Below, piece by piece: positions 1 to 12,700 of a stretch of 64,000 nt of DNA. This DNA comes from Chondrilla cf. caribensis (Eukaryota; Porifera; Demospongiae; Chondrillida; Chondrillidae): positions 2,461,633 to 2,525,632 of the forward strand of contig OZ026549.1 of NCBI GenBank assembly GCA_964020155.1, given 5' to 3'. The position numbers were made by a program, and so were the translations under genes. Every line of letters starts with the position of its first letter. Positions within the stretch are counted from its first letter, which is position 1. The notes below the pieces were generated by a model that ran no database searches, was not told the origin of the DNA, and was given only the letters and a program-made list of their open reading frames with translations.

Positions 1-159
1 TGTCAATGGAGAGGAAACACTTGCATGTGCTTACAAAGCTTGCATGGATACCGCTTTCAATCATTCATATACATATCATAATACTTTATCATTCAAATAG
101 GGATTTCGTACGCAAAGTTTCCAACTGTTGTTGGGAAAATCCGTTTGGATTCAGGAGCG

Positions 160-940
160 TTTAAAAATGTAGTCTGGTGAAGAGAGCTCTTCATCTGGAC
201 GTTTCAACCCTGTGGGTCGTCTTCAGCAGTCGGGGTGCCTGGGGAGTTACCCTACTTAAATAGAGTTTGGGCTTCCCGCCAAGACACTTCCGGTCTTGTG
301 ACTTCTGCTCCTTGGATGAACATAAGGGGTCCATGATCGATCCAAAAGTAGACCAGCATCAAGGTTCATCATGGGTCTTCTTTGCTGGATCTCAAGGGCC
401 TCAAGGACCCTTCTTTATCCCCAAATGTTCTCCCTTGCAAGGATCTTAGCTTCTGCCAGTTGATGTTACGTGCAGTCTTCTGGACATGCACGGCAATTCC
501 ATTCAGAGGATCCTTGCTCTTTACCGCCCTCTTGTGTTCTGCCATACGAACCTTCAGCGTCCTCCCAGTCTCACCAATTGCAATGTAGGTAGCTGGACAG
601 TCTGCACAGGGAATAGAGTATACCACACCTTTCACATCCAACACACCAGGTCTTCCTTTCACTTTCGTGAGGGATTTCCTTAGGGTATTTCTGGAGGTGA
701 AAGTGGTGTGGATACCCAATGGCCTGCACATTCTGCCAATCCTCTCGCTGAGGCCCTTGATGTATGGTAAACCCACCATGAACTAGAAGTTTTCTATAAC
801 TCTTTTCAAGCATGCTTCCACAGGTTTTGGTGCCTACTATTTGTATGAAGGCAATCGTGGGGCAGATAATGTGTGACCCTTCTAGGGAACCATAGGTACG
901 GAACAGCATAGCTAGCCATATAAACTGACATTGTAACAAC
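160..940 (-). mobile_element. Penelope-like retroelement 3' fragment with GIY-YIG domain
   Basis: On the minus strand, an open frame at 779-369 reads like the end of a Penelope-like reverse transcriptase followed by a GIY-YIG endonuclease. Visible pieces are LPYIKGLSERIGR, then VVYSIPCADCPATYI, GETGRTLKVRMAEHKRAVK and NGIAVHV. In this family the YIG-type tyrosine, the arginine of GxTxRxLxxR and the EH pair belong to the nuclease core. A second minus frame (939-571) covers the same stretch, so the copy is frameshifted. Downstream on the minus strand (about 240-160) the sequence reads like the family's usual C-terminal end. The reverse transcriptase proper is missing. It is a dead 5'-truncated copy, not a host gene. 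Family assignment rests on motif recognition only. Confidence 0.7.
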
Positions 941-3851
941 GTTGATGTATAGGGAGTCGTATTTGACCCTAGCCCATTGATTTCATTTTCGTATCCCTTA
1001 TACTCTTCAAGAATCGGTATACTTTTCCAATCCAGAATAAAATCGTACAGGCCTGCGACGTATACCCTTCGATGTATGCAGCCGCACTGGTCTTAGAACG
1101 TATTTCCAAACTTTCAAACCATTATAATTATTATATTATCACCATTATGGATTGATAATGGACGTGAATCTCAAGGTAAGGTCGTGATCTGACACTTAAC
1201 CACATTGAATCAACAGCTTGTAAAGTACACAAATCTGCATCATACTTTCCTAGTAGAGCTAATTCTACAGCACTGAAAGGTTAATGTAGCCCTACTGACA
1301 AATTGTCAATGTAAATGGAGGAATGTGCTGTGTACTCATTGCAATAGTTGGGTTTAAAAGTCTACTCATATCGACACAAAACAATGGCTGAGATCATGTA
1401 CGAACAAGTGACCCTACAGAAGATTCATCGACGGCCTCTAGGACAACCTCGCAATCAAAACCCATTCAAATTCATCTATTGGCAACACCAAACATCTTTT
1501 AATTAGTTCAGAAGGAGAAATTGACTTCATACACAGCCAGATATTGATAGAAGCCATAATACTACTTATAAACGCAACATATTATACTCAAAACAGCAAT
1601 ACTACCAGGGTAGATTGCATGTGCATGCATATTCGCATGCCTTGGATACAAGCACATAAAATTTCTAAGAACAATGTACACTACTCTATAGCTTCTAATT
1701 GCTGTGGTCACAGGACATTCACGATGTATCTTTATGGCTCACTGACTGACAGTGAAAGGGTTTGCGGTGTGTTGAGTGTATAGCTCCAAGATCTTGGCAA
1801 ATTCCAACTCTAGTAACAAGTATGCAAGCATAAAATCAAGCAATTGATAACAAAGTCTTATAGTAATACTGTTGCAATTGCGATTTCCTAAAGAAGAATT
1901 TTGCTGCAGAGGATTGGAAAAAATGCCAAACTACTTATCCCAGTACAAGTATTAGTAACATCTAATTATACAAAATGTGTGCAGATCGATATGTTTTTCA
2001 CATATTCCATAAAGTTTCATTAAACACATGCGATTCTATATTGTGTAGTTGTACCACCTAATGAGCATTCTCACAGAATTTACAACTGAAAGTTAATCCT
2101 CGTATTCAGAGATTGCATACGCATTCATCTACTGTTGCAGGGTTGATTTTAGTATCTATAAATCCATGCTACTGCTAAAAATATTTGATTCGGAATTAAT
2201 CACAATGTCATATTTGAAGACATGAATAGTTTGTACCACTCTTTCATCTTGAGTCATAATTTATGCATAGTTTCAATAATTGATGTTGCATCACACTTGC
2301 TAGCTGTCATATAGTGTTGAGATGAGTTATTGCATAAAGTGGAGATTGATCTGCAAGAATAGAGCGAGTAATGAAGAATAGGGGTCTTAACTTCACAAAG
2401 TGGAATTAATATCATCCCCTAATCCATTGAATAACACCACCATTTTTAAAGGTTACTCCATTAAGATTGGTAACTAGGTACTGCCTAAGTAGACAAAAAA
2501 ATGTGCTGTGTGGAATTGGAACGAGACACCTTATATAAAGTAATCACAGACCACATAAAAGCTTTATTATGTACAAACACTTCAGATGATAGCTGCATCA
2601 AGTGTATCTGCATGGATTGCATCAGACTTGTTTATGAAAGCAACTATCTTTTCAACATTATGTAATGTTGAATACTAATCAAGATCCATACTTGAAAGCT
2701 TTGAACTACCTTATATGGCTCGCTTACAAATTGGCATTGAAATTTCCGTTTCCTACTTCATGCTCCACATGTGAATTCACAGATTTGCACACTGTAGTAG
2801 ATCATTTGTAGGATTCTTCGGATGCGTGAATAGTTCTGGAGGTTTGTTATCAATGTCAATCATGTTTGTGATATTAAAATGTAACATAATACCAATCCAA
2901 TACTACTATTTCGCTAAGCTGTCAGTGTTAGCTAATTGGAGATCCAATTGCCCTAGCCTGCTTTATCCATAGAAAAAAGGCTTCATCTAAGTCTTAATGG
3001 GTTGGTTGCCTTCACGTTGTTTATTTTGAGTAAAAATTTGTGTTGCATTTGGCTGTGGTGAGTTATTATTCTTTCAGTGTTGGTGCTAAACAAAATGTTC
3101 TACATATGTCACTTGTACCTGCCACTTTCACCTCCCTCAATAACTGCTATTTTGAATACCAAGGTGGATGACCTTCTTCAGTTTGTAGCCAGTTTAGTAG
3201 ATGAAGCAAACTTGTGCCTTCCGTATATATAGCAAAAGGAGAATAATATTATCATAGAGTGTGGTAGCACTCTATATGTAGGGATGATGCGAAAAAAGAC
3301 AGGGCGGTGTATATCAAGCATACATTAATGTTTCGCAAAAATCGAGTATGGATAGGTATTAATTAAGCCCCTGCCAGCATTTAAAAGTTGTTTTCGGCTA
3401 CTTTTAGTAGTAAGAAACTCCTAACAAGTAGAGGGGACGTAGCTGAAGTGACGAACCGGCGAAAGGTCAAAGAAATTAAAGGTCACATTTTTGGACTTCC
3501 TCTTGTCAAATTTTATACACACCTACAGAAGTTTTGGCTGGAGCTATGGAGCTAATTTTCACACGAGCGATTTAATTTAATAGTGCGGAGTGCCCTCTCC
3601 TTTTGTTACGATTGTACTACATATGGGGGTGACTGTGGCATTTCCAGCACTATACGGCGACTACCTCGTAGTAATCCGCCATCTGGTTCAATTGAGAATA
3701 TTTGCTTACTTCATAGCTATCAGTCAAGATGGTGTACTGAGTAGATGACAGGTTTTATAGCGAGTTTGTTTGGTTTGAATCCTCGAGAGGGCATTTTTTC
3801 CCCAAATTATATACATTTACATCACTTGCCTGTGACAAAAAACAGATACAA
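941..3851. other. no gene recognised
   Basis: This is AT-rich sequence with many stops in all frames. The only open frame of note, 1544-1783 on the plus strand, has no recognisable motif and no convincing splice context. A small hairpin lies at 3254-3275 (8 bp stem, ATAGAGTG paired with CACTCTAT). I see no receptor-type leader, promoter palindrome or transposon end here. Confidence 0.5.
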
Positions 3852-4203
3852 ACAAGCATAATAAAACATTTAAAAATGATAAAGGATGTAGAGATTACAA
3901 GTAAAAAAAGGGAAAGAACAAGGTAGGGATGAACGGAATGAGAAGACCTTCGGAGTGAGCAGCATGTCAAAATGAGACTGTCGGAAGATAACCATTCCTA
4001 TAGCAGCAGCAGTTATTGCTTGTTCAATACACAGTATTCTGTCTCCAATTGTTGATATAGGGATTAATATATTCTGACAGTCTTCTCATTCCGACCTGCT
4101 GCTCACTCCGATGATCTTCTCATTCCGCTACCTTGTTCTTTCCCTTTTTTGGTTGTTGTCCCTACATCCTTTATCAAATTTGAATGTTTATATTATGCTT
4201 TAG
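3852..4203. repeat. foldback inverted repeat with arms of about 135 bp
   Basis: The left arm (about 3852-3990) and right arm (about 4070-4203) are reverse complements over most of their length with small indels. Shared landmarks are the 16 bases GGGAAAGAACAAGGTA, the motif CGGAATGAGAAGA, GGAGTGAGCAGCA and GATAAAGGATGTAG. The loop is about 80 bp. It has no coding capacity and is best explained as a MITE/foldback element or a local inverted duplication. I could not identify a target-site duplication. Confidence 0.7.
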
Positions 4204-4674
4204 GTATAAACCACACATAATCCAACGTTTTAATTTTGGATTTGTAGCATGCTTTACTATAACAAGAAAATTCATTGAAGAAGTGTGTACCGCTGTATAA
4301 GTGGCAATTCAGAAGTACAAATAAATTCTACAAGCTAGGTTTCATATCACATTTCCTGCTTTAAATAACTTATTAAGAACACTATCCACAATTATAGACA
4401 GGCAGTTATAAGACAGAGTTATAAGAATATGATATTTAAACTTATATGTGCACATGATTAATCAATATAAGAATAATAAAAAAATGTGAAATATGTTAAC
4501 AGGTTAATATCTTGGTTTATCATCTTCATTTCTGCTTAAATGATATGAATTACCAAACCCTTAGGTGCTATTCACTCAATTATATCTGATTCATCAGCTG
4601 GAGAATCGATCTGTTACAATTTCATGAACAAAATTTGGAGCAGTATAAGAACACACATGACTAAGAGTACTTGG

Positions 4675-4720
4675 ATGAGGTTCTGTCTTTTTCTAGAACT
4701 TTTGAATATACTGGTGAAAG
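4675..4720 (+). CDS. candidate leader exon of receptor gene 1
   Basis: This is the best candidate signal-peptide exon for the RTK. An ATG at 4675 (in-frame alternatives at 4657 and 4624) opens MRFCLFLELLNILVKG, a short hydrophobic leader. It ends in a phase-1 donor (AAA G, then GTAGGG), the phase needed to join the Ig1 exon at 7646. Leader exons of genes 2-4 have the same phase-1 ending but a different sequence, and the promoter blocks of those genes are not found here, so support is weak. The intron to 7646 would be about 2.9 kb, of which 1.8 kb is an inserted transposon. The true leader could lie further upstream. Confidence 0.3.
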
Positions 4721-5484
4721 GTAGGGAAATTCCTTGTACATGCATGAAGTCTTTCATTGGACTAGGCGTAGTGTTTCGATTTCTTGATAAATGTATCACT
4801 TATGGGTTCAGGCATAATGTATGGAAGTTAGACACGTCCATTAATTTAACTGCAGTGGTGCATATAAGAGCTAGCCTTTTAATATCTTTGTGTTTTTGAA
4901 CTACTCGACACATGATTACCTTGTGATTTTCCATTCACTGGTGATAATTATATACAATTATGGAAACCATTAAGAATCGTGAGTAATGGCATGTCCGGGA
5001 ACACTTAATGTTTGATGTTGTACATTTGTAACTATGTGTTACTGTCATATTTGGTATGCTTGCATTTGTATAAGCATTTTGTGCATTTTCTACTCTTCAA
5101 GGCTATTTAGTAAGTTAATAACATATTCACTACAATGTACTGCCACATTCATAGTGTTTATATATATATATATAGATTTCTGTCAGTTTAGGGGACCAGA
5201 TATTATAAAAAGCTTCTGTCAATTATGTCTTGAATATATATTTAATATTACCACCCTGTGTTTGCCACCATACAACCATTCTGATATCACACACGATACA
5301 TAATCATAGCATGTATAAAATAAATGATCATAGAGGATGATGAGGTGACAGTATTAACCGATTATACGCCAATGACGCCAATAGACCCTTTGCGCATTCC
5401 AAATACAGTACCAGTGACGTCATACTCTCTTGGTCGGGAAGGGTGTTCGTCGTATAGAATGTCCATAGTAAGACGTGTGAAGAC

Positions 5485-6066
5485 CTTATATTTTGCCACC
5501 GTGGAAGGAGATACTCGAAACTGTACATACGTTTTCTATTTATTTCTCGACTGATTGTAAATATGCCACACTGCTGTGCTGTTCTTGGTTGTACATCCAA
5601 CTGCAAGACCTCTCTACAGGTGTCTTTCTTTCCACAAGTTTCCATCTGATACAGCTCTTTGTCGTAATTGGGCTAGAAACATATGTAGAGTTGAAAGTAA
5701 GGGAGTTTGGTCTATTAACAGTTCCACACGTCTGTGTACTAAGCATTTTACTGCCGAATCGTACCACGTATCAGGTAGAAAAAGAATGCGCAAGACCTTG
5801 CAGACAAGTAATCTTAGAATCCAACGCTAAACCAAGAGTTTTCAATTGTTTTCCCCAACATTTGCAAACCACTTCCAGTAAGTGGAAAGCACCTGCCAAT
5901 GCCCAAGATGGAAACTTGTGGAAGGACGTGTGGAGAAGTCTTGCTGTTGGATGTACAGCTGGGAACATGCAGCACAGTGGTGTGGCATATTTACATATCA
6001 GTCGAGAAATGTACAGAATACGTATGTACAGTTTGGAGAATCTCCTTTCACAGAGGCAAAGATAAG
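5485..6066. repeat. inverted duplication of the THAP 5' region
   Basis: About 160 bp at 5490-5647 recurs in inverted orientation at 5906-6066 at roughly 85% identity by eye. The copied segment covers the presumed upstream region and first codons of the THAP reading frame (landmarks AAACTGTACATACG and TTTCCACAAGTTTCCATC). The two arms point away from each other's ends and enclose about 260 bp of the remaining THAP frame. The right copy is also frame-broken. Confidence 0.7.
5563..5890 (+). pseudogene. frameshifted THAP zinc-finger fragment
   Basis: An ATG at 5563 starts MPHCCAVLGCTSNCK, the classic THAP N-terminus with the first two zinc ligands. After a frame change near 5625, caused by a four-base TTTC duplication, the second frame reads SFHKFPSDTALCRNW and later RLCTKHFTAESY, giving the distal C-x2-H pair and the conserved FP and W positions. 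A third frame downstream continues with a VFNCFPQHL-like segment, so the copy is broken at least twice. THAP fingers bind DNA and are common in P-element-type transposases and domesticated derivatives. Here it lies inside a TTAA-flanked element and is not functional as read. Confidence 0.6.
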
Positions 6067-6657
6067 ATCAGAAGAAATGATCATCTCTAAGCACGTGGAC
6101 ATATTCTTTGACTCTACACGAGACAGCAAAATATATCCATCGCTTACACAATGTCATGCAATGTTTGCGGAATATAACACCGGTATGTGATACTGTAGAG
6201 GCTCATAGTTGCGTAGATGATACTACTGATACGAAATTCTTCAGCCTTACCCTGTACGCAATTGACAAAGACCCCCGGGTCGAAATGTCTTACATTTGAT
6301 GAATTATTACTAGTTGTGTCTTGTACAAGAATTTCGTATCAATATTAACACCGTTATATCACATAGAACCGCTAACTAATTCAGCTTTTTCAGATCTACA
6401 AGCACATCGACAGGCTAGCCATCGTTTCAGCTGTTTAAAGTTCAAATCGTCGGGAGATTTTCCACCCAGGCTAGAGCCAGGAATGTCCGTTTTCGACAAT
6501 CGGTAAATCGTCCCCAAAGTAAAATCCTATCCATGACACCCTTCGCGACCATTTCCGTTCTTCATGACGTCATTGATGATGTCAATGTGCAATCAGTCTA
6601 TTGGCGTCAGTACCCTAAACGGCCAATGACGCCAATTGGCCAAATCCCATATGTCTC

Positions 6658-6960
6658 TGCCGAGGAAGCTTCTGTCGACTCAAAACCGTCGTTGACTTTA
6701 GCTCTATTACTGAACTACTGCCTAGTAATAGAATGATCGTCTCAAGAAAACGAACGAACAAATTCCATGAGATTAAAGCCAGGGAGTCGTTCGTAAACGA
6801 ATAGTGAGCAAAGAATCCCGACCGAGGAAGCTTCTATCGACCCGAAACCGTCGTTGACTATAGCTCTATTATCGAACTACTACCAGGTAACAGAATGTTT
6901 GTCTCGAGAAAACGAACGAAGGAATTCGATCGAAAGCGAGGGAGTTATTCTCTAACAAAG
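6658..6960 (+). repeat. two-copy tandem duplication of about 163 bp
   Basis: The segment beginning CCGAGGAAGCTTCT at about 6659 repeats at about 6822, with shared landmarks AAACCGTCGTTGACT, TAGCTCTATTA and AAAACGAACGAA. The copies differ by scattered substitutions. It lies within the TTAA-flanked element and is probably a subterminal repeat of it. Confidence 0.7.
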
Positions 6961-7183
6961 CGCGCCAAACTCCCAGCTGCAAATTCGGCATTGGTTCTTG
7001 TTCGTAGACGGACGTATCTCTGCCGTAAAGACACTCGCAGATCTGTTTCTGATTGAATTAAGGCTAAAATGTAAAGTTTCTTCTTTCTAAGAAGCGGCGA
7101 GACAAATCACACGATTCTCGACGAATTCAATTCGGCCATGATGGTCACGCGCTAAGATGACATCATGGCGCATAATCGGTTAA

Positions 7184-7645
7184 GTTTAATAATATACACA
7201 TGTAGTAACAATTGGATTATATTGTCATATTGATATAATATTGTTATTATTATGACTATATATTATGAAGAGATGACAATCTTTACTCAAACAATCACAA
7301 CCATTTATTACCAAAGAAATGGCCGAACGCGACCGGCATTCCACTTTACGTCTACACAGGCCTATAAATATACTCAAATGCTAGATGATCATGCAAGCAA
7401 ATGATAAATGCTTAAATAGACGAGGGTGACCTCTCACAGTATGTTCTAGACTACATTAAATCATAAACACTTAGGACACTTAATAGATTTTACCACAGAT
7501 AGGTTTCATACAGACTAAACTTATAATGCTAAAGGTGAAGTGAATCACACACATTACACCTAGTAATCACTTAGGAAGTTTAGGATGTTGTCTACTTTGA
7601 GAGTTCAACAGACATTACACTTGTATTAATGTATTATTTTTCTAG
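7184..7645. other. intron sequence before the first Ig exon
   Basis: Unremarkable AT-rich sequence between the right end of the TTAA-flanked element and the splice acceptor (TTTTTCTAG) at 7645. No gene, repeat or conserved spacer block is seen. Confidence 0.5.
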
Positions 7646-9783
7646 GCTCTCCTGAAGTAACGGTGGTGATTGATGGCTACACAGTTGACACTACTCAGTC
7701 CTCACCAGCTTCACTACCACTAGGAACAGCTCTTGCGTTGGTGTGTAGAGTCAGTGGAATACCACAGAGACAGATCAAATATAGCTGGACATGTCCAGAT
7801 GGTCCATGTGAACGTCCAGGTTATGTGGGGAGAAAGGTTGTTAACGAAAATATTCTAGCAGTCAACATAACTTCTGACAGTGATGGAGGAACATATACCT
7901 GTGACGTATCAAGAGATGAGATAGCTAGGGGATACAGCCAAAATTATACACTTCTTGCAACAAGTATGGTTATACTTAATCTAATTCCAAAAGAAACATT
8001 GTCAAATATCATTTACTACTAGCCTAAAATACTATATTAATTTTGCAGACAGTCATAAAGGTAATAAATTTATGTAAACATGAAAGGTATTTATATTACA
8101 TAGCATTACTACACAAATATCATGCAATGATATCTTAATATACACAAGATGCTATTGTTGTTACATTAGGAGGACACGTTATTCACAGTTATGGAAGACT
8201 TGTTCTCTTTGAACAAGTCATCACTAGAATAGATCAGATTCTACCACCTGGTGATGTAACAGGCACTGGGAGAATAAACTGTACAAGGACCAAACCTGAA
8301 CCTGCTGGGATTGCATTGCGTAACATTGGTATAGGGACAAATCCAGCAAGAAATCCAATATATCGAAGTATTGAAAATGACGATCAAAAGGATACTATTC
8401 TTATATGGGCATCTTTTTTGGATAATTTACGAAATGCGGAGGGATACTGCACAAACCCTCATGATAACTATTTTTACCTGGCATTATCACCAGGTAAGTG
8501 CCTTGAACAGTTATCAGTACAGCTACGAACCCACTTTTATATCCATGTATATATACCTCATAGTGTATGATTCTCTTACAGTTACAAAATAGTATCCTTA
8601 TTTCCTTTTGTAGGCACTCTGTTCAATATTGATGTTGAAAACATATTCTGGAATATTCATAATTCAGATGTTCTAATTCGACTCAGACCCATTCCATCTG
8701 CCATCACTAGAGTAATAATAGGATATGAACGTCATGACCTTGGAGTGACACTGCAGGGAAGGATTGCAAATATTCGGAGAAACACACAACATGTATTCTC
8801 ACCACTGGTACCTGGTGCCAAGTATACTGCTGTGGTGCTGGGATTGGGTGGAACATCGACCTTAGAAAGGAGTAAGAATATCACGAGAAGGACATTTAGA
8901 GCTAAACCAGCAAGTACGTTCATCTTATAGATGTTATTTTGATGTTCCTTCATATCGTGTCTCCTATAGTCATGTTAATGGTCTGGATACATAACGATGT
9001 TTCCTGATGTGAATGTTGTCATTTAATCTATTATCATCTATATAACTTGAAAGAATTTTTACATTATGTAATTATTACACAATGACTTCAATTGGAAGAC
9101 AATGTTCATTGTTATCACCCATTCACCTGGACTTGTGCTAAAATAGAAATTCTTCACCTTTGCTTTCCTTGGTCTTATATTGTAACCACCATCCTTGTAA
9201 GTGGATAGTAACTATAAAACATCCTCGATAGTAATATATCGTCATATTGGGACCGCCATCCTTGTAAGTGGGTGGTAACTATAACACATACTCGATATAA
9301 ATATATCGTCATCTTGCGACAACCATCTTTGTAAGTGGTTGGTAACCATAAGACATACTTGATAGTAATATATTGTCATATTACAATGATTACTATATCA
9401 TATATTCGGATTGATTTTCAATAATAATATTATCAATATTCCAATTCATTCAGAACCATCTGCTCCAAGGAATCCTTGCATAATTGGAGAGAGTGAAGAT
9501 GGGATTGAACTGAACTGGATACCTCCATTGGAACCCAATGGAGATGTCCACTATGTGATTTACTACTCAAAAATTGATGAAGATTCCTCACTTCTTCCTC
9601 TCACTTCCAATTCTTCAGAAAATCAAACAAGAAAAAATTCAAGTAGTTCTACATTTTTCAATTTAACAGGATTACAGAGAGGAGTGACCTACAATATAAC
9701 ACTGGTGGCAGCAAACAGTAGAGGAATAAGTGATCTTGTAGCTGGATTCAATTACAGGCATGAAAAGTTCAATGAATCTATGG
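7646..9783 (+). CDS. gene 1 ectodomain unit 1 (Ig1, Ig2, FN3a, FN3b exons)
   Basis: Four phase 1-1 exons. Ig1 has the B-strand cysteine (LALVCRVSG), the core tryptophan (YSWTC) and the F-strand [10 protein letters not shown]. Ig2 ([11 protein letters not shown] start) has a cysteine pair (GRINCTRT and AEGYCTN) with a divergent middle. FN3a ends in the FN3-like pattern [18 protein letters not shown]3b carries [18 protein letters not shown] and [18 protein letters not shown], a textbook FN3 core. Many N-x-S/T glycosylation sites (NIT, NYT, NLT) support an extracellular location. The N-terminal unit has more unique sequence in Ig2 and FN3a than the second unit. Confidence 0.88.
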
Positions 9784-12700
9784 GTGAGATTGTGCAAAAT
9801 TGTCAAATTAAGTGATACTAATGTTCATTGAGGACTATATACACTACAAATGCTGATAATGAGCACAAATGCCATTCCAACAGGCACACCTAAATAAAAA
9901 ATTCATCAACATTTGAAGAATAGTATTAAGGAATTAAATTAACAATAGGTTAATTGATACATATAGCATTGTGGTTCAATTATTCCCCATATCAAATTCA
10001 AAACGGTCATGCAATACAAAATGATGCATGATATTTGATCACTGAATTCATTGTATATTCATCATATTACCAGGCACCCCTGAGGTAACTGTGGTGATTG
10101 ATGGCTACACAGTGGGCTCTACTCAGTCCTCACCAGCTTCACTACCACTAGGAACAGCTCTTGTGTTGGTATGTAGAGTCAGTGGAATACCACAGACACA
10201 GATCAAATATAGCTGGACATGTCCAGATGGTCCATGTGAACGTCCAGGTTACGTGGGGAGAAAGGTTGTTAATGGCAATATTCTAGCAGTCAATATTACT
10301 TCTGATAGTGATGGAGGAACATACACTTGTGATGTATCAAGAAATGAGGCAGATGGGGGATACAGTCAAAATTATACACTTCTTGTCGCAAGTATGGTTA
10401 TATTATCCACGAAAACTGTAGAAGTGCAATTTCGTGTATACACTGCTAAATTATTTAATACTAATTGCATTAATACACATCATGATATGTATGTAGGTAT
10501 GTGGGACATGTTATTCAGTTATAGAAAGATGTCAATTTGCAACAGGTAATTAAAATTTTATAGTAGAGAAAATCAGCTTCTACTGCCTGAAAACATGAAG
10601 GGTACGAGGACATATACGAGAATAAATTTTACTTCATCCTCCAAAATGAAATGGACTAAGCCTTACAAGAAATCTATTAGAATTTGAAAGTTCTTGAAAT
10701 AACCATCACTGGGAAATATGCCTACAGCATCACAAGTTGCAAAGTGTACAGAGGGATATTGTACTACTTTAACTAAAACCTATCTTTATCTGTTATATTA
10801 GGAGGAAATTTTATTCACAGTTATGGAAGACTTGTCCCGTCTGAACAAGTATTCACCAGACAAGATCAGCTTCTACCACCTGATGGAATAAGTGGTCCTG
10901 GAAAAATGGAATGCATTAGGGCGAAAGCACAAGCTCATTTTGCATTATATGGTCAAAGAATTGGCACAAGTCCAGCAACAGATTTATTCTATAGAAATGT
11001 TGATGATGACCCTGAAAGGGACACTTTAATGTTTGAAACATCAAATGTGAACCAGTTTCAAAATACTGAAGGATTTTGCACCATATTTTATAATACCCAT
11101 TTCCATCTGTTCCTATGGCCAGGTGAATTGCCAATAAATATTAATTATTCTATTTGCATATCACCTGTCAAACAATTTATAAAGTTAACATAATTTTGAA
11201 ATTGATACTTTATTTTTGCCATCTCTAATACATAGGTAATTTATCCCCAGTCATTATTGCCAACACTGTAACCACTCCTGATAGGATCACAGTATTCCTC
11301 AAAGAAATATCCCCTGAAATCAGCAAGGTCGTTGTGGGATATGAACGTCAAGATTTGGGAGTGACAATACAGGGAAAGTATGCAAGCATCGGGAAACGTA
11401 CACAGCATACATTCTCATCACTAGTCCCAGGTGCTAGGTACACAGTAGTAGTGCAGGGACTGAAGGGAACTTCAGATAGGAGTCCGTACGCCACGAGAAA
11501 GGATGTTGTAACTATGGACAAAAGTACGCGCAATCAATAGTGAATAAATGTAATTATTTTTATGATCACAGTTAGAATTTTAGCATGCCTACATATTCGT
11601 TCAATTAAACAAGCATACAATAATATTATGTACAATTTACCTGTTCCAAAGGAGTCACTGTGACATTTCGCAATGTTTCACCTACACCGATTACAGTAGT
11701 TCACCTCCAATTCATCTGTTATACATATGTGTACACATGATTACGTATGAGTATGATGTGGAGGTTAAACATGCCATGTATTGTGCATACTGATATATAC
11801 AGTATAAATTCACATATTATTATATCTTCAGAACCATCACCTCCAAGGCATCTCTGCATTATTGGAGAGAGTAGAGATGGAATTGAACTGAACTGGATAC
11901 CTCCACTTGAACCTAATGGAGATGTCTACTATCTCATTGAATATATCAGGACGGAGGACAATGGGAGAAACAACTCTACAAGTAGGACTAACTTCTACAA
12001 ATTAACAGGACTACAGAGTGGAGTGACCTACAACATCACAGTGGTTGCAGTGAATAGAGCGGGAATGAGTGATGCTGGAGCAGCTTTAAGCTACCAATAC
12101 AATAGAGAAAGTAAGAGTGAATTTTGTAAATGATGGGTTTTGAGTGAAGTGGGGGGAAGGTGAAAATTATGATAGGTTACTGTATCAACTCAATAAGTAT
12201 GATGATGTATGACTCTTCAATAGCCACATTTGCATCAAAACGTGATGGGACAGTACTCCCAGCAACGGTTGTGGCCTCAATTGCAGTTCTTGTGGCAGCT
12301 CTGGGGGCTATTCTGACTCTTTTAATGCTATACTTCAGAAGAAAGTACAAGATACACAGGTAGGTCAGACTAACTGTTTGTTGACAATGTCCCGCCTTAA
12401 TCTTAATTGTACGAATACAGGTTGTAGGCAACTATCTAGGGGGGATTGGATACATAGTTTAAACTATCTTCCAGATACTCTGGCCTTCAACTCTGGTATT
12501 TGAAGGATTTCATTGAGTGATTAAGGAATGGTTGATCACTATCTATCCCAGTGACTATTGCTTTGGCAATACACTGGACCAACATTTCCTCACTTTAATC
12601 AGAATTACAGTAGTGAAAATTTTCTTGATCCTGCCTGCCTACAACCACTTCTAGAATATTATACGCTATAATTAATTATTAGCTTCCTTACTACTGTACT

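Larger units (their letters stand above)
5358..7179. mobile_element. TTAA-flanked DNA transposon (piggyBac-like ends), 1.82 kb
   Basis: TTAA at 5354-5357 and TTAA at 7180-7183 flank the terminal inverted repeats CCGATTATACGCCA (5358-5371) and its reverse complement at 7166-7179, with one mismatch in 14. TTAA target duplication with CC-starting ends is the signature of piggyBac-type insertion. A related subterminal motif (tgacgccaatagac) occurs near the left end at about 5373-5386 and, inverted, at about 6597-6612. The inside is CpG-richer than its surroundings and holds a broken THAP finger, an inverted duplication and a tandem duplication. No DDD transposase was recognised, so it is non-autonomous. 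It sits between the candidate leader and the first Ig exon of gene 1. Confidence 0.7.

Noticed and set aside
369..779. Possible host nuclease gene with GIY-YIG domain
   Set aside because: The frame is shifted, has no upstream exons, and shows Penelope-like sequence both before and after the nuclease core.
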